A stretch of DNA of 7,338 nucleotides from NCBI GenBank assembly GCA_900543705.1, contig UQSL01000087.1:1-7338 (forward strand), written 5' to 3'. Below, in pieces: positions 1 to 5,777 of the stretch (positions are counted from its first letter, which is position 1; every line of letters starts with the position of its first letter). This DNA is from an uncultured Oscillospiraceae bacterium (GTDB lineage Bacteria; Bacillota; Clostridia; Oscillospirales; Ruminococcaceae). The notes below the pieces were generated by a model that worked only from the letters and a program-made list of their open reading frames with translations, made no database searches and was not told where the DNA came from. Position numbers and translations under genes: made by a program.

Positions 1-2
1 AG

Positions 3-31
3 GGAAAGCCGGACTGGCTGCCCGGCTTTCC
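3..31. terminator. GC-rich hairpin, probable end of an upstream transcription unit
   Basis: A 10-bp stem (3-12 with 22-31, core GAAAGCCGG/CCGGCTTTC) encloses a 9-nt loop. It lies ahead of the first gene, so it probably ends transcription of a gene left of the window. The T-tract after it is poor (CTGTCC, then AAATTTATT), so it may be a weak terminator or only a structured spacer. Confidence 0.45.
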
Positions 32-64
32 TGTCCAAATTTATTGTAATAGGAGGGATACCGG

Positions 65-1123
65 ATGAATACAAACGACCCAAATAAGAGGAAAAACTCA
101 GAATCCGACCTGTATCAGAAAGCCTATGAGTTGGGTTTTAATTTTGTCAACGGCATGGGTTTTTGGTCCGTCGACCCAAGGGAAACTCAGCGCCGCCGTA
201 TCATGGCTACCTCTTCCCATATGGCGCTGTGCATGCTGTTTTTCGTCCTTCTGCGCAGTTATGCATCACAGCCTGTGCTGAAGAGCATCCAGCGCTATCT
301 GTGGATCACAATCCCCCAAAACGCCCAGATGTTCTACCAATTTGCCGTGATGTTCTCCGATATTCTCTGCCTGATGCTGCCCTGCCTGTTTTTTCTTTTG
401 CTCGACCGCATCCCCAGGCGGGCGGTCTTCCCGCACCGGCATGTACCAGGGTATAAAACCGCGAGTTCTGTCTCCCTGGTTTTAACGGTCTTTATCCTTG
501 TCTCTCTTTGCTCCGACATACTTTCATCCCTGATATCCCAGCTGCATATTATCCCGATCGTCACCCAAAGCGTTATCCCTTCCAATCCGGGGGCTGCGGC
601 AGTTTATGTGGTACACAACACCATCGTGTTGGCTTTTTTGGAGGAGTTCGTCTTCCACGGGGCCGTCATGCAGTCCCTGCGGCGATATTCCGATGTGTTC
701 GCCCTGCTTGCATCTTCAATGGTCTATGCATTGATGCACCTCAATCCGACGCATATCTTCAATTCCTTTGTCCTTGGCCTGTGTATCGGCTTCCTGGTTC
801 TGTATACCGGTTCGCTGTGGACTGGGATATCTGCCCGCCTAGCCGTTGGGATTTTGAGCATTACCTACGCTTTAATTCGTGCAAATACGGAACTGATTCA
901 AGGCCGGCTTATCCTTTGTACCCTTTCCTGCCTGATTCTCATTGCGGGAGTAATCTCATTCATGCGCCTTTGCAAAAACGATGATACTTTGTTCTGCTTC
1001 CAAAACAGAGGACGGGATCTTACAAACGCCCAGCGTTTCGGGGCTTTTTTGTCCACTCCGGGCATGATTATCGCCCTGATCGTCCTGATTTTTCTCAGCG
1101 TCCAATACGTACAGGTGATATGA
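65..1123 (+). CDS. CPBP-family (Abi/Rce1-like) membrane protein, catalytic site divergent
   Basis: A 352-residue multi-pass membrane protein of the CPBP (CAAX protease and bacteriocin-processing, Rce1-like) family. Members are glutamate-dependent intramembrane proteases. Residues 1-50 are polar and basic. Hydrophobic segments lie near 53-66, 92-113, 135-158, 181-193, 211-225, 234-248, 259-270, 282-299 and 333-346. Motif 1 (EExxxR) reads E193-E194-FVF-H198, with His replacing Arg. Motif 2 (FxxxH) reads Y221-ALM-H225. The usual TGSLW lead-in to motif 3 is present at 248-252, but the expected HxxxN is R258 and G262. Two of the four usual catalytic positions are therefore missing, and it may be a pseudoprotease or a scaffold. 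Some relatives give self-immunity to bacteriocins, but nothing here shows that. The start is set by AGGAGGG at 51-57, 7 nt before ATG. The stop lies 1 nt before tadA, so the two are an operon. Confidence 0.85.
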   Translation: MNTNDPNKRKNSESDLYQKAYELGFNFVNGMGFWSVDPRETQRRRIMATSSHMALCMLFFVLLRSYASQPVLKSIQRYLWITIPQNAQMFYQFAVMFSDILCLMLPCLFFLLLDRIPRRAVFPHRHVPGYKTASSVSLVLTVFILVSLCSDILSSLISQLHIIPIVTQSVIPSNPGAAAVYVVHNTIVLAFLEEFVFHGAVMQSLRRYSDVFALLASSMVYALMHLNPTHIFNSFVLGLCIGFLVLYTGSLWTGISARLAVGILSITYALIRANTELIQGRLILCTLSCLILIAGVISFMRLCKNDDTLFCFQNRGRDLTNAQRFGAFLSTPGMIIALIVLIFLSVQYVQVI

Positions 1124-1124
1124 T

Positions 1125-1652
1125 ATGGTTGATAAGGATATGGAATATATGCGCGAGGCTCTGCTCCTCGCAGATAAGGCGGCTTTCCTGGGGGAAGTCC
1201 CTGTGGGTGCCGTCATCGTGCAGGATGGCAAAATCATCGCGAAAGGCTACAACCGGAGAGAATGCGATAAAAACGCGCTACGCCATGCCGAGCTATCCGC
1301 CATTGACGAGGCCTGCCGGGTTTTAGGCGGCTGGAGACTCCCGCGCTGTACCCTTTATGTTACGCTTGAACCCTGCCCAATGTGCACCGGCGCCATTGTC
1401 AATGCCCGAATCGACCGCGTGGTGTTCGGCGCTTATAATAAAAAGGCCGGTGCGTGCGGCTCTGTTCTTGATTTAATGGCGTTTCCCTTGAATCATAAAG
1501 CACAAATTGAGGGCGGTGTGCTGGAAGAAGCGTGTGCCGGAAAATTGAAAGACTTTTTTCTTTGCTTGCGTAAAAAACGCAAAACAGTCAAAAATGTATC
1601 TGACCCGGAAACAAAAAATGCAGGATGTGTTTCATGCACTTTCAAAAAATGA
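1125..1652 (+). CDS. tadA: tRNA-specific adenosine deaminase TadA
   Basis: A 175-residue zinc deaminase that converts adenosine 34 to inosine in the anticodon of tRNA-Arg(ACG), in the cytoplasm. This lets one tRNA read three CGN codons, and the gene is usually essential. The cytidine/deoxycytidylate deaminase fold is clear. Zinc ligand His54 and proton-shuttle Glu56 lie in HAELSA, and zinc ligands Cys84 and Cys87 lie in PCPMCTGA. The EVPVGAV strand is at 24-30 and the LMAFPLNH region at 117-124. An AGGTGAT ribosome binding site at 1113-1119 sits inside the end of the upstream gene, 5 nt before ATG, so expression is tied to the CPBP gene. Residues about 152-175 form a basic tail past the usual end, with a C168-VS-C171 pair. 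No clear terminator follows directly. Confidence 0.96.
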   Translation: MVDKDMEYMREALLLADKAAFLGEVPVGAVIVQDGKIIAKGYNRRECDKNALRHAELSAIDEACRVLGGWRLPRCTLYVTLEPCPMCTGAIVNARIDRVVFGAYNKKAGACGSVLDLMAFPLNHKAQIEGGVLEEACAGKLKDFFLCLRKKRKTVKNVSDPETKNAGCVSCTFKK

Positions 1653-1671
1653 AGGGCATGCTCTTGATTTA

Positions 1672-1683
1672 GTAATATATTAC
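1672..1683. repeat. 12-bp perfect palindrome downstream of tadA
   Basis: GTAATATATTAC is a perfect palindrome about 41 nt upstream of the -35 box at 1725. It could bind a dimeric regulator of that promoter. It is also a short AT-rich word that can arise by chance. Confidence 0.3.
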
Positions 1684-1724
1684 ATAAAAGTGCGGTCAAT
1701 AAGAAACGGATTTTTACATTTTGC

Positions 1725-1753
1725 TTGATTTCCAGGACGGCATGTGCTATACT
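1725..1753 (+). promoter_or_regulatory. Strong promoter with extended -10
   Basis: The -35 box TTGATT (1725-1730), a 17-nt spacer, and the -10 box TATACT (1748-1753), preceded by TG at 1745-1746 (extended -10), fit a housekeeping sigma factor. The predicted start is near A1760. No open reading frame with a ribosome binding site follows; a terminator does, about 75 nt later. Confidence 0.75.
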
Positions 1754-1759
1754 CTTGTT

Positions 1760-1860
1760 AGAGAGCAGACAGACGGTCTTGTTCTCGGTCAATCCCCCTC
1801 CTTTATAATTAACTCCATACTTATTTTTTCTGTGACGGGCCCGTTGCTCGTCTTTTTTTT
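1760..1860 (+). ncRNA. Candidate small regulatory RNA (~100 nt) with C-rich anti-Shine-Dalgarno segment
   Basis: This transcript lies between a consensus promoter and an intrinsic terminator and carries no gene. It begins at once with a hairpin: GAGAGCAG (1761-1768) pairs with TTGTTCTC (1779-1786) through 8 pairs, two of them G-U. The next ~47 nt (1787-1833) show no self-pairing that I can see and contain CCCCCTCCTTT (1794-1804), complementary to purine-rich ribosome binding sites. A terminator hairpin with eight Ts ends it. Hairpin, unpaired C-rich stretch, terminator is the plan of Gram-positive antisense sRNAs such as the RsaE/RoxS group, but I see no sequence match to a named family. It may instead be the orphaned leader of a lost gene. 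It is not the SRP RNA that follows tadA in some Firmicutes. Confidence 0.6.
1834..1860 (+). terminator. Intrinsic terminator of the small RNA
   Basis: GACGGGC (1834-1840) pairs with GCTCGTC (1846-1852), 7 bp with one G-U, around the 5-nt loop CCGTT. Eight Ts (1853-1860) follow directly, the classic Rho-independent form. Confidence 0.85.
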
Positions 1861-1894
1861 ATCGAAAAATATTACGTATTGTATAAACAGGAAA

Positions 1895-1929
1895 AAGAAC
1901 ACATGGCAGATGAACTGCCATGTGTTTTT
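1895..1929. terminator. Bidirectional terminator at the end of the ybaK/GNAT unit
   Basis: ACACATGGCAG (1899-1909) pairs perfectly with CTGCCATGTGT (1915-1925) around the loop ATGAA. A-rich sequence on the left and Ts on the right extend the stem and give a U-tract on either strand. On the minus strand it lies about 50 nt after the acetyltransferase remnant's stop codon; on the plus strand it backs up the sRNA terminator. Confidence 0.85.
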
Positions 1930-1980
1930 CTCTATTCGGGTAGCGGTCATGGTAACTGTTTCCAGCCTTTTCCCAAAAAT

Positions 1981-2445
1981 TCAGTCCCGGTGGGTAGCTA
2001 CCCAATTCTCCCGCAGGATGGCATAGTGGACAAGGTCGTGATATTTTCCGTCCGAGGGGCAGCAAAAAGCCTTCCGGCTGACGCCCTCGTGGAGCAGCCC
2101 GCATTTTTGCATGACCTTTCCGGAGCCGATATTCTCCGCAATATGCCGTGCTTCCACCCGATGAAACCCGACTGTGTCGAACAAAAATGTAAGGACAGCA
2201 GAAAAAGCCTCCGTCATGATTCCCAGCGGTCGCGGGTGAGGCAGTAGCCGATTTCACAGCAGGAATCCCGCTCCGTGATAGATACAAGGGTGACGGTAAG
2301 CTCCCCGTGCGGAGGCCAGGTGACATACCGCGAAGCCTCAGGGTCGTTTGCCCATCCTGAAAACATGTACGTCTTCCACTCTAAAGCGGCGCAAAACCAG
2401 CCGTTCTGTCTCGAGTCTCTGCGATCCCACATGGGTGAGATTCAC
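1981..2445 (-). pseudogene. Decayed GNAT acetyltransferase (RimJ/RimL-like)
   Basis: The remains of an Acetyltransf_3-type GNAT enzyme, which would move an acetyl group from acetyl-CoA to an amine. Three pieces in different frames line up with one family member. Piece 1 starts at GTG 2445 and reads ETERLVLRRFRVEDV, the usual N-terminus. Piece 2 (from about 2370, shifted frame) has MFSGWANDPEASRYVTWPPH, then jumps in frame to SCCEIGYCL. About 30-35 residues usually found between them are gone. A second frameshift follows after DRW, where the acetyl-CoA loop (typically WGKGIM) is lost. Piece 3 (2217-1981) has MTEAFSAVLTFLF, VEARH and the C-terminal HYAILRENW. Total length is 155 codons against roughly 180 usual. 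GTGA overlaps the ybaK stop by 4 nt, with AGGAGGGG at 2458-2451, so the intact ancestor was coupled to ybaK. Piece 2's stop and piece 3's ATG also overlap as ATGA. Confidence 0.85.
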
Positions 2446-2933
2446 ATCGTCCCCTCCTGTTCCATGGTAATTGCAGCAAAGGAGGCATGGACAAGGTGGG
2501 CCAAATCCTGTGGTGCAAGCTCCACTTGAGTACCGATGCGCCCCGCGCTCACGATAATTGTCTCAAACGCCTGAGCACTCTGATCAATTACTGTGCCGTA
2601 CTGCTTTTTCATCCCAACTGGGCTGCACCCGCCGCGGATATAACCCGTCACCTTGTTCAAATCCTTGACATGGATCATATCGATGGATTTTTCTCCCGCT
2701 GCCTTGGCCGCCTTTTTTAAATCAAGCTCACAGGGGCCAGGTACCACAAACACATGGTAAGCCCCGGATTTTCCCTGTGTCACGAGCGTCTTGAACACCT
2801 GTTCAGGGTTCCTGCCGAGCTTTTTGGCGGCAGTCACCGCATCCAGGCTCTCTCCCGGTTCATAGGAATGGCTGCAATATGGGATTTTATTCTTCTCTAG
2901 GATCCGGCAGACATTTGTCTTTGCCTCTGCCAT
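2442..2933 (-). CDS. ybaK: YbaK/EbsC-type Cys-tRNA(Pro)/prolyl-tRNA deacylase
   Basis: A 163-residue free-standing editing-domain protein. The YbaK group hydrolyses mischarged Cys-tRNA(Pro), correcting cysteine misacylation by prolyl-tRNA synthetase, in the cytoplasm. The essential lysine is in F47-K48-T49-L50, preceded by the N-terminal ILEKNKIPY segment. The conserved glycine-rich substrate loop is at 97-110 (GYIRGGCSPVGMKK). VVPG at 63-66 and the C-terminal QVELAPQDL strand/helix at 136-144 also fit. Length matches the family (about 155-165). AGGAG (2947-2943) lies 9 nt before ATG. The gene appears to have its own promoter and to be first in a two-gene unit with the broken acetyltransferase. 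Family-level identification is secure; the exact tRNA substrate is inferred from relatives. Confidence 0.93.
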   Translation of the reverse strand: MAEAKTNVCRILEKNKIPYCSHSYEPGESLDAVTAAKKLGRNPEQVFKTLVTQGKSGAYHVFVVPGPCELDLKKAAKAAGEKSIDMIHVKDLNKVTGYIRGGCSPVGMKKQYGTVIDQSAQAFETIIVSAGRIGTQVELAPQDLAHLVHASFAAITMEQEGTM

Positions 2934-2962
2934 AATAACCCGCTCCTTTTTTGTTTTTCCCT

Positions 2963-2991
2963 ATCATAACGCGGGCCGGGAGAAAAAGCAA
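2963..2991 (-). promoter_or_regulatory. Promoter for ybaK, -35 inside the hairpin loop
   Basis: On the minus strand, TTGCTT (2991-2986), 17 nt, TATGAT (2968-2963) fit a housekeeping promoter, with a start near 2956, about 22 nt before the ATG. The -35 box falls in the loop, and much of the spacer in the 3' arm, of the hairpin ending the upstream ABC operon. Confidence 0.65.
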
Positions 2992-3003
2992 TTCTCCCGG
3001 CCC
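2973..3003 (-). terminator. GC-rich hairpin after the ABC transporter operon
   Basis: GGGCCGGGAGAA (2973-2984) pairs perfectly with TTCTCCCGGCCC (2992-3003), 12 bp with a 7-nt loop, 7 nt past the ATPase stop codon. No good T-tract follows on the minus strand (GCGTTATGATAG), so termination may be partial or the hairpin may protect the mRNA 3' end. Confidence 0.6.
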
Positions 3004-3010
3004 GGAACTC

Positions 3011-3655
3011 TTATTCTCCATGTTTCTCCAATAGTGTGCGCCGCTCCTCCAACGAAAGACCGGAAAGATGGAGTTCCTCTGTGATGTGCAGTGGTGGCCC
3101 CTTAAGCATAAGCACAGTGTCGCTGAGCGCAGCTGCCTCCTGACGGTCGTGGGTCACGAGAACAACCAGGCTGTTTTGGCACACAGCCCGCACCTGTTCC
3201 ATCACATGCTCCCGAACCGCGTGGTCCAGGCCGCGAAACGGCTCATCGAGCAGCAGAATATCCCCGGCAAATGCGAGCGCCCTTGCAATTGCCACCCGGC
3301 GTTTCATCCCGCCGGAAAGCTCATGGGGGTACTTGTTTTCTTCGCCTGCAAGCCCCAGATCGCTGAGCAGGAGCTCCGCCTCCTGTGCACACAGGGTATC
3401 GCGGACAGCAAGGAGGTTTTCCCTGGCATTTTGCCAGGGCAGAAGCCTATCCTCCTGAAAGACCATGGACACGCGTCCGATTCGCTCCACTTTTCCCGCA
3501 TCCGGCAGCTCCAACCCTGCAAGCAGGCGCAGCAGCGTGGTCTTTCCGCAGCCGGAAGGTCCGAACAGGCAGGTTACTCCCCTGAACGCATAGGAGAAGC
3601 CATCGAGAACCCGCCGGTCCGCATAGGCCTTTTTTGCCTCCCGTATTTCAAGCAT
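3011..3655 (-). CDS. ABC transporter ATPase (nitrate/sulfonate/taurine importer type)
   Basis: A 214-residue cytoplasmic ATPase that powers the importer encoded with it. All nucleotide-binding motifs are intact: Walker A G32-PSGCGK-T39, Q-loop Gln67, signature LSGGM 113-117 followed by KRRVAIARAL, Walker B ILLLDEP 133-139 with Glu138, D-loop GLD 142-144, and switch His169 in VTHD. FQEDRLLPW after the Q-loop glutamine is typical of the SsuB/TauB/NrtD/ThiZ group. It is shorter than the usual 240-260 residues, mostly through a compact C-terminus and a short loop before Gln67. ATG directly follows the permease stop (TAGATG), with a GGGGGAT ribosome binding site in the permease 3' end, so the two are translationally coupled. 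The binding protein gives no clear ligand, so no gene symbol is assigned. Confidence 0.95.
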   Translation of the reverse strand: MLEIREAKKAYADRRVLDGFSYAFRGVTCLFGPSGCGKTTLLRLLAGLELPDAGKVERIGRVSMVFQEDRLLPWQNARENLLAVRDTLCAQEAELLLSDLGLAGEENKYPHELSGGMKRRVAIARALAFAGDILLLDEPFRGLDHAVREHVMEQVRAVCQNSLVVLVTHDRQEAAALSDTVLMLKGPPLHITEELHLSGLSLEERRTLLEKHGE

Positions 3656-4450
3656 CTAGTCATCCCCCTTTGCGGCGGGAATCAGATACCGGTCGTTCAG
3701 GCGGCGCACCGCACGCTTAAACACCGCTTCGATGAGAATGCTTACGATAATTACCACAATCGTCCATGCAAAGAGATCGGCAGTTTCCAGATAGATTTTC
3801 GATTGGTAAATCTGCGTTCCGATCGCAAATTTCGGCACGCCGAGGACCTCGGCGGCAATGCCCGCTTTCCATGCAAGCCCCAGTCCCATCGTACAAGAGG
3901 TGAGAAAATAAGGCAGGATAGAGGGAAGATAAATTTTTTTCAGCTTTTTGAAGGGACTAAACTCAAAGACCTGCGCCATCTCCAGCAGCTTCTCATCTGT
4001 CTGACCAATGCCGGTGTATACGTTTTCCCACACCAGCGGAAGAACCATCAAAAAAGAGGTAAAGGCGGACAGGTAGGGGGTCTTAATCCACACGAGCGCC
4101 AAAATAATGAAGCTTGCCACCGGCGTGGCCTTGACGACGGACAGCACGGGGTGGAGCAGCTCATACACAACGGAAAACCGGAAGGTGAGCGCCGCGAGCA
4201 GCACTCCGCACATAAGCGCTGCTACAAGCCCGCACAAAATGCGCACAAAGGAGCAGGCGATTGTCAGCCAAAAGGCGCCCTGTGTACACAAACGACCAAG
4301 CCTTACCGCAACCGTGGCAGGGGAGGCTATTAATATCTCCTTGTTCACTGCCGCGTAGGCGAGTGCCCACACCGTAAGCCAGAAGCAGGCGACCAGAATC
4401 TTTTTCAGGATGGTTTTCGACAGGCTATGGCTGGTAGAAGAACGCGTCAT
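3656..4450 (-). CDS. ABC transporter permease (nitrate/sulfonate/taurine importer type)
   Basis: A 264-residue inner-membrane subunit forming the translocation channel. Hydrophobic segments lie near 14-34, 60-90, 109-121, 128-141, 177-193 and 226-243, about six helices as in BPD_transp_1 permeases. The cytoplasmic coupling loop that docks on the ATPase is at about 142-182, with LLEMAQVF in the EAA position and a KIYLPSILPYF ending. The EAA-loop glycine is Glu163 here, which I believe is tolerated in this subgroup. ATG 4450 is preferred: GGAGG (4466-4462) lies 11 nt upstream. An in-frame TTG at 4468 would add six residues (270 in all) but has no ribosome binding site. The start lies within the last 26 nt of the binding-protein gene, in another frame, which suggests coupled translation. 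Confidence 0.93.
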   Translation of the reverse strand: MTRSSTSHSLSKTILKKILVACFWLTVWALAYAAVNKEILIASPATVAVRLGRLCTQGAFWLTIACSFVRILCGLVAALMCGVLLAALTFRFSVVYELLHPVLSVVKATPVASFIILALVWIKTPYLSAFTSFLMVLPLVWENVYTGIGQTDEKLLEMAQVFEFSPFKKLKKIYLPSILPYFLTSCTMGLGLAWKAGIAAEVLGVPKFAIGTQIYQSKIYLETADLFAWTIVVIIVSILIEAVFKRAVRRLNDRYLIPAAKGDD

Positions 4451-5477
4451 CCGGAAGTTTTCCTCCAATCGACTTTGGCTGGGTCTCCATCAATACCTGA
4501 TAGAACCCAGTGACGGACTCTTTCATCTCATTGCCTGCAAGAAAGACAATGTTGCAGTTCGGAATTGCTTTTTTTGCGACTTCCTCGGGCATGATGTCCT
4601 TTTCCCCAACAATCTTTGCCGTTTCTGCGATGCTGCTGTTCGCATATTCGGTAGATGCCTGATATTCGGCCATGAACTTATCGACGGCATCTTTATGCTC
4701 ATCTAAAAACCCGGTGCGTACAATGATGGAGCCCATAGTCAGTTGATATTTCCCATCCGTGACAGCCTCCCATTCCTCGGTGAGGTCGAGCGCAGTCTTT
4801 TCAGCCTCATTTTTCGACTGCACCTGGGTCACAAACGGCTCCGGCAGGATGCAGGTAGGCGCATCGCCCGAAATCGCAAGGCTCGCAAGCTCAGAGTGCT
4901 CGGATTTGTATTCAATCGTCACATCCGTTTCAGGGTTCAGGCCGTTTTGGGTGAGGATGTAATCAAAGACATACTGCGGAACGCTTCCCTCGCCGCTTGC
5001 GTAGATGGTCTTGCCCTTTAAATCCTCCACCGAGTGGATTCCCCCGGTGGAATCGAGCAGGTAGAGCACGCCGAGTGTGTTGACGGCAAGCATTTTTACG
5101 CCGCCGTTTGTTTTTTGGTATAAAGACGCCGCAAGGTTTGTTGGTACGGCGGCGATGTCCACTTCTCCGGTGGTAATCTTACCTACGATGTCATCGGCTC
5201 CCGCCGCAACAGTAAACTCATACTGGTTTGCAGTTTCATTTTTGTCGTTATCATCCATCAGCTTTGCCATGCCGATGGCAGTCGGCCCTTTGAGTGCGGC
5301 GATCGATACAGTTTCCTTCTGCCCACTCGAGGGGACAGAGGTCTCAGAGGACGTGGCCGCACCCGATGTGGAGGCGGCGGAGCTGCTTGAACCGCCACTG
5401 TTTCCGCAGGCGGCAAATGAGCCCATCACCAAAGCGGCACAAAGTGCAAGCGCCAGTTTTTTCAATCCTTTTTTCAT
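4425..5477 (-). CDS. ABC transporter substrate-binding lipoprotein (TauA/SsuA/NMT1-like)
   Basis: A 350-residue extracellular lipoprotein that captures the importer's ligand. It has a charged MKKGLKK start, a hydrophobic stretch 8-19, and a lipobox FAAC ending in Cys24. A flexible Ser/Ala/Gly-rich linker runs to about residue 50. The mature part opens with VSIAALKGPTAIGMAKLM, typical of the two-lobed NMT1/TauA-type (COG0715) binding proteins. It continues with GEVDIAAVPTN (lobe 1 pocket region), LKGKTIYASGEGSVPQY (crossing to lobe 2) and CILPEPFVTQ. The ligand could be a sulfonate, a pyrimidine or thiamine precursor, or another small organic compound; no neighbouring catabolic gene decides. 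ATG 5477 is chosen over an upstream TTG because AAAGGGAAT (5489-5481) is well placed. First gene of the operon; a long structured leader precedes it. Confidence 0.93.
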   Translation of the reverse strand: MKKGLKKLALALCAALVMGSFAACGNSGGSSSSAASTSGAATSSETSVPSSGQKETVSIAALKGPTAIGMAKLMDDNDKNETANQYEFTVAAGADDIVGKITTGEVDIAAVPTNLAASLYQKTNGGVKMLAVNTLGVLYLLDSTGGIHSVEDLKGKTIYASGEGSVPQYVFDYILTQNGLNPETDVTIEYKSEHSELASLAISGDAPTCILPEPFVTQVQSKNEAEKTALDLTEEWEAVTDGKYQLTMGSIIVRTGFLDEHKDAVDKFMAEYQASTEYANSSIAETAKIVGEKDIMPEEVAKKAIPNCNIVFLAGNEMKESVTGFYQVLMETQPKSIGGKLPDDAFFYQP

Positions 5478-5480
5478 CAA

Positions 5481-5518
5481 ATTCCCTTTCCTTTCAATGT
5501 TCGGGGGAATCCCTCCCC
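5481..5518 (-). promoter_or_regulatory. Mutually exclusive hairpins around the binding-protein ribosome binding site
   Basis: In the minus-strand RNA, GGGGA (5518-5514) can pair with TCCCC (5508-5504), leaving the ribosome binding site free. Alternatively ATTCCC (5510-5505) can pair with the site itself, GGGAAT (5486-5481), hiding it. The two pairings share bases 5505-5508, so only one can form, as in translational riboswitches. This is read from the sequence only; no folding energy was calculated. Confidence 0.45.
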
Positions 5519-5545
5519 AAGTTGTGAGGGCAACTTGCCCAACTT
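5519..5545 (-). other. Leader hairpin of the ABC operon
   Basis: AAGTT (5519-5523) pairs with AACTT (5541-5545), and GGGCA (5528-5532) with TGCCC (5536-5540), with a 4-nt bulge and the loop ACT. It sits directly 5' (in the RNA) of the switching hairpins and could form part of a ligand-binding or protein-binding fold. Confidence 0.55.
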
Positions 5546-5591
5546 TGTTTTATCCTCCCCGGGCCTTGCCTGTCCTATGCCCTGTCTACAG

Positions 5592-5623
5592 ACTTACCGG
5601 AAAGCTCCGGGACTACCGTAAGT
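5592..5623 (-). other. 5'-terminal hairpin of the ABC operon leader
   Basis: ACTTA (5592-5596) pairs with TAAGT (5619-5623), with an inner hairpin CCGGA (5597-5601)/TCCGG (5606-5610) and an 8-nt asymmetric bulge. CGG at 5598-5600 could instead pair with CCG at 5616-5618. It would be at the very 5' end of the mRNA, about 2 nt from the predicted start. Confidence 0.5.
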
Positions 5624-5631
5624 ACTTATTT

Positions 5632-5660
5632 ATCATATCACAATGTGCCGCTTCCTTCAA
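5632..5660 (-). promoter_or_regulatory. Promoter of the ABC transporter operon
   Basis: On the minus strand, TTGAAG (5660-5655), a 17-nt spacer, and TATGAT (5637-5632) predict a start near 5625 and a leader of about 148 nt. The spacer contains the symmetric word CACAATGTG (5639-5647), where a repressor would block polymerase. Confidence 0.7.
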
Positions 5661-5687
5661 CAAAGTGTCCCTCGGGCGCCTTTTAAC

Positions 5688-5706
5688 CATTGTAGGTTGT
5701 ACAATG
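5688..5706. promoter_or_regulatory. Operator-like inverted repeat upstream of the ABC operon promoter
   Basis: CATTGTA (5688-5694) and TACAATG (5700-5706) form a perfect 7-bp dyad around a 5-nt spacer. Its centre lies about 72 nt upstream of the predicted start of the ABC operon, a place usual for an activator. The half-site core ACAATG recurs inside the promoter spacer (5640-5645). No regulator gene is in the window. Confidence 0.5.
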
Positions 5707-5777
5707 ATGTGTTACAGAGGCAGATAAAATGAAATAGACAGCAAGGTGCCGATTTTATATTATCAGCGGAAAAAAGA

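Noticed and set aside
1653..1860. SRP RNA (ffs), expected because it often follows tadA in Firmicutes
   Set aside because: The conserved SRP Alu/S-domain cores (such as the GGAAG and AGCAGC loop motifs) are absent, and the transcript's layout is different.
1859..2326. A 155-codon minus-strand open frame across the acetyltransferase
   Set aside because: It is the wrong frame through the GNAT remnant and a terminator. The GNAT motifs are in the other two frames.
3068..4333. A 421-codon open frame on the plus strand
   Set aside because: It is antisense to the ATPase and permease genes, which have full sets of family motifs. Its own translation is rich in His, Gln, Arg and Pro with no recognisable domain, and no ribosome binding site precedes it.
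5481..5625. A known TPP or guanidine-I riboswitch ahead of the ABC operon, both common for this transporter type
   Set aside because: The TPP words (CTGAGA, ACCTGA) and the guanidine-I core (GGTCCGAGAG-like) are not present; GGATAAAAC alone is not enough.
5077..5727. A 216-codon plus-strand open frame opposite the binding-protein gene and its leader
   Set aside because: It mirrors a well-supported lipoprotein gene and its promoter region, with no ribosome binding site and no domain.
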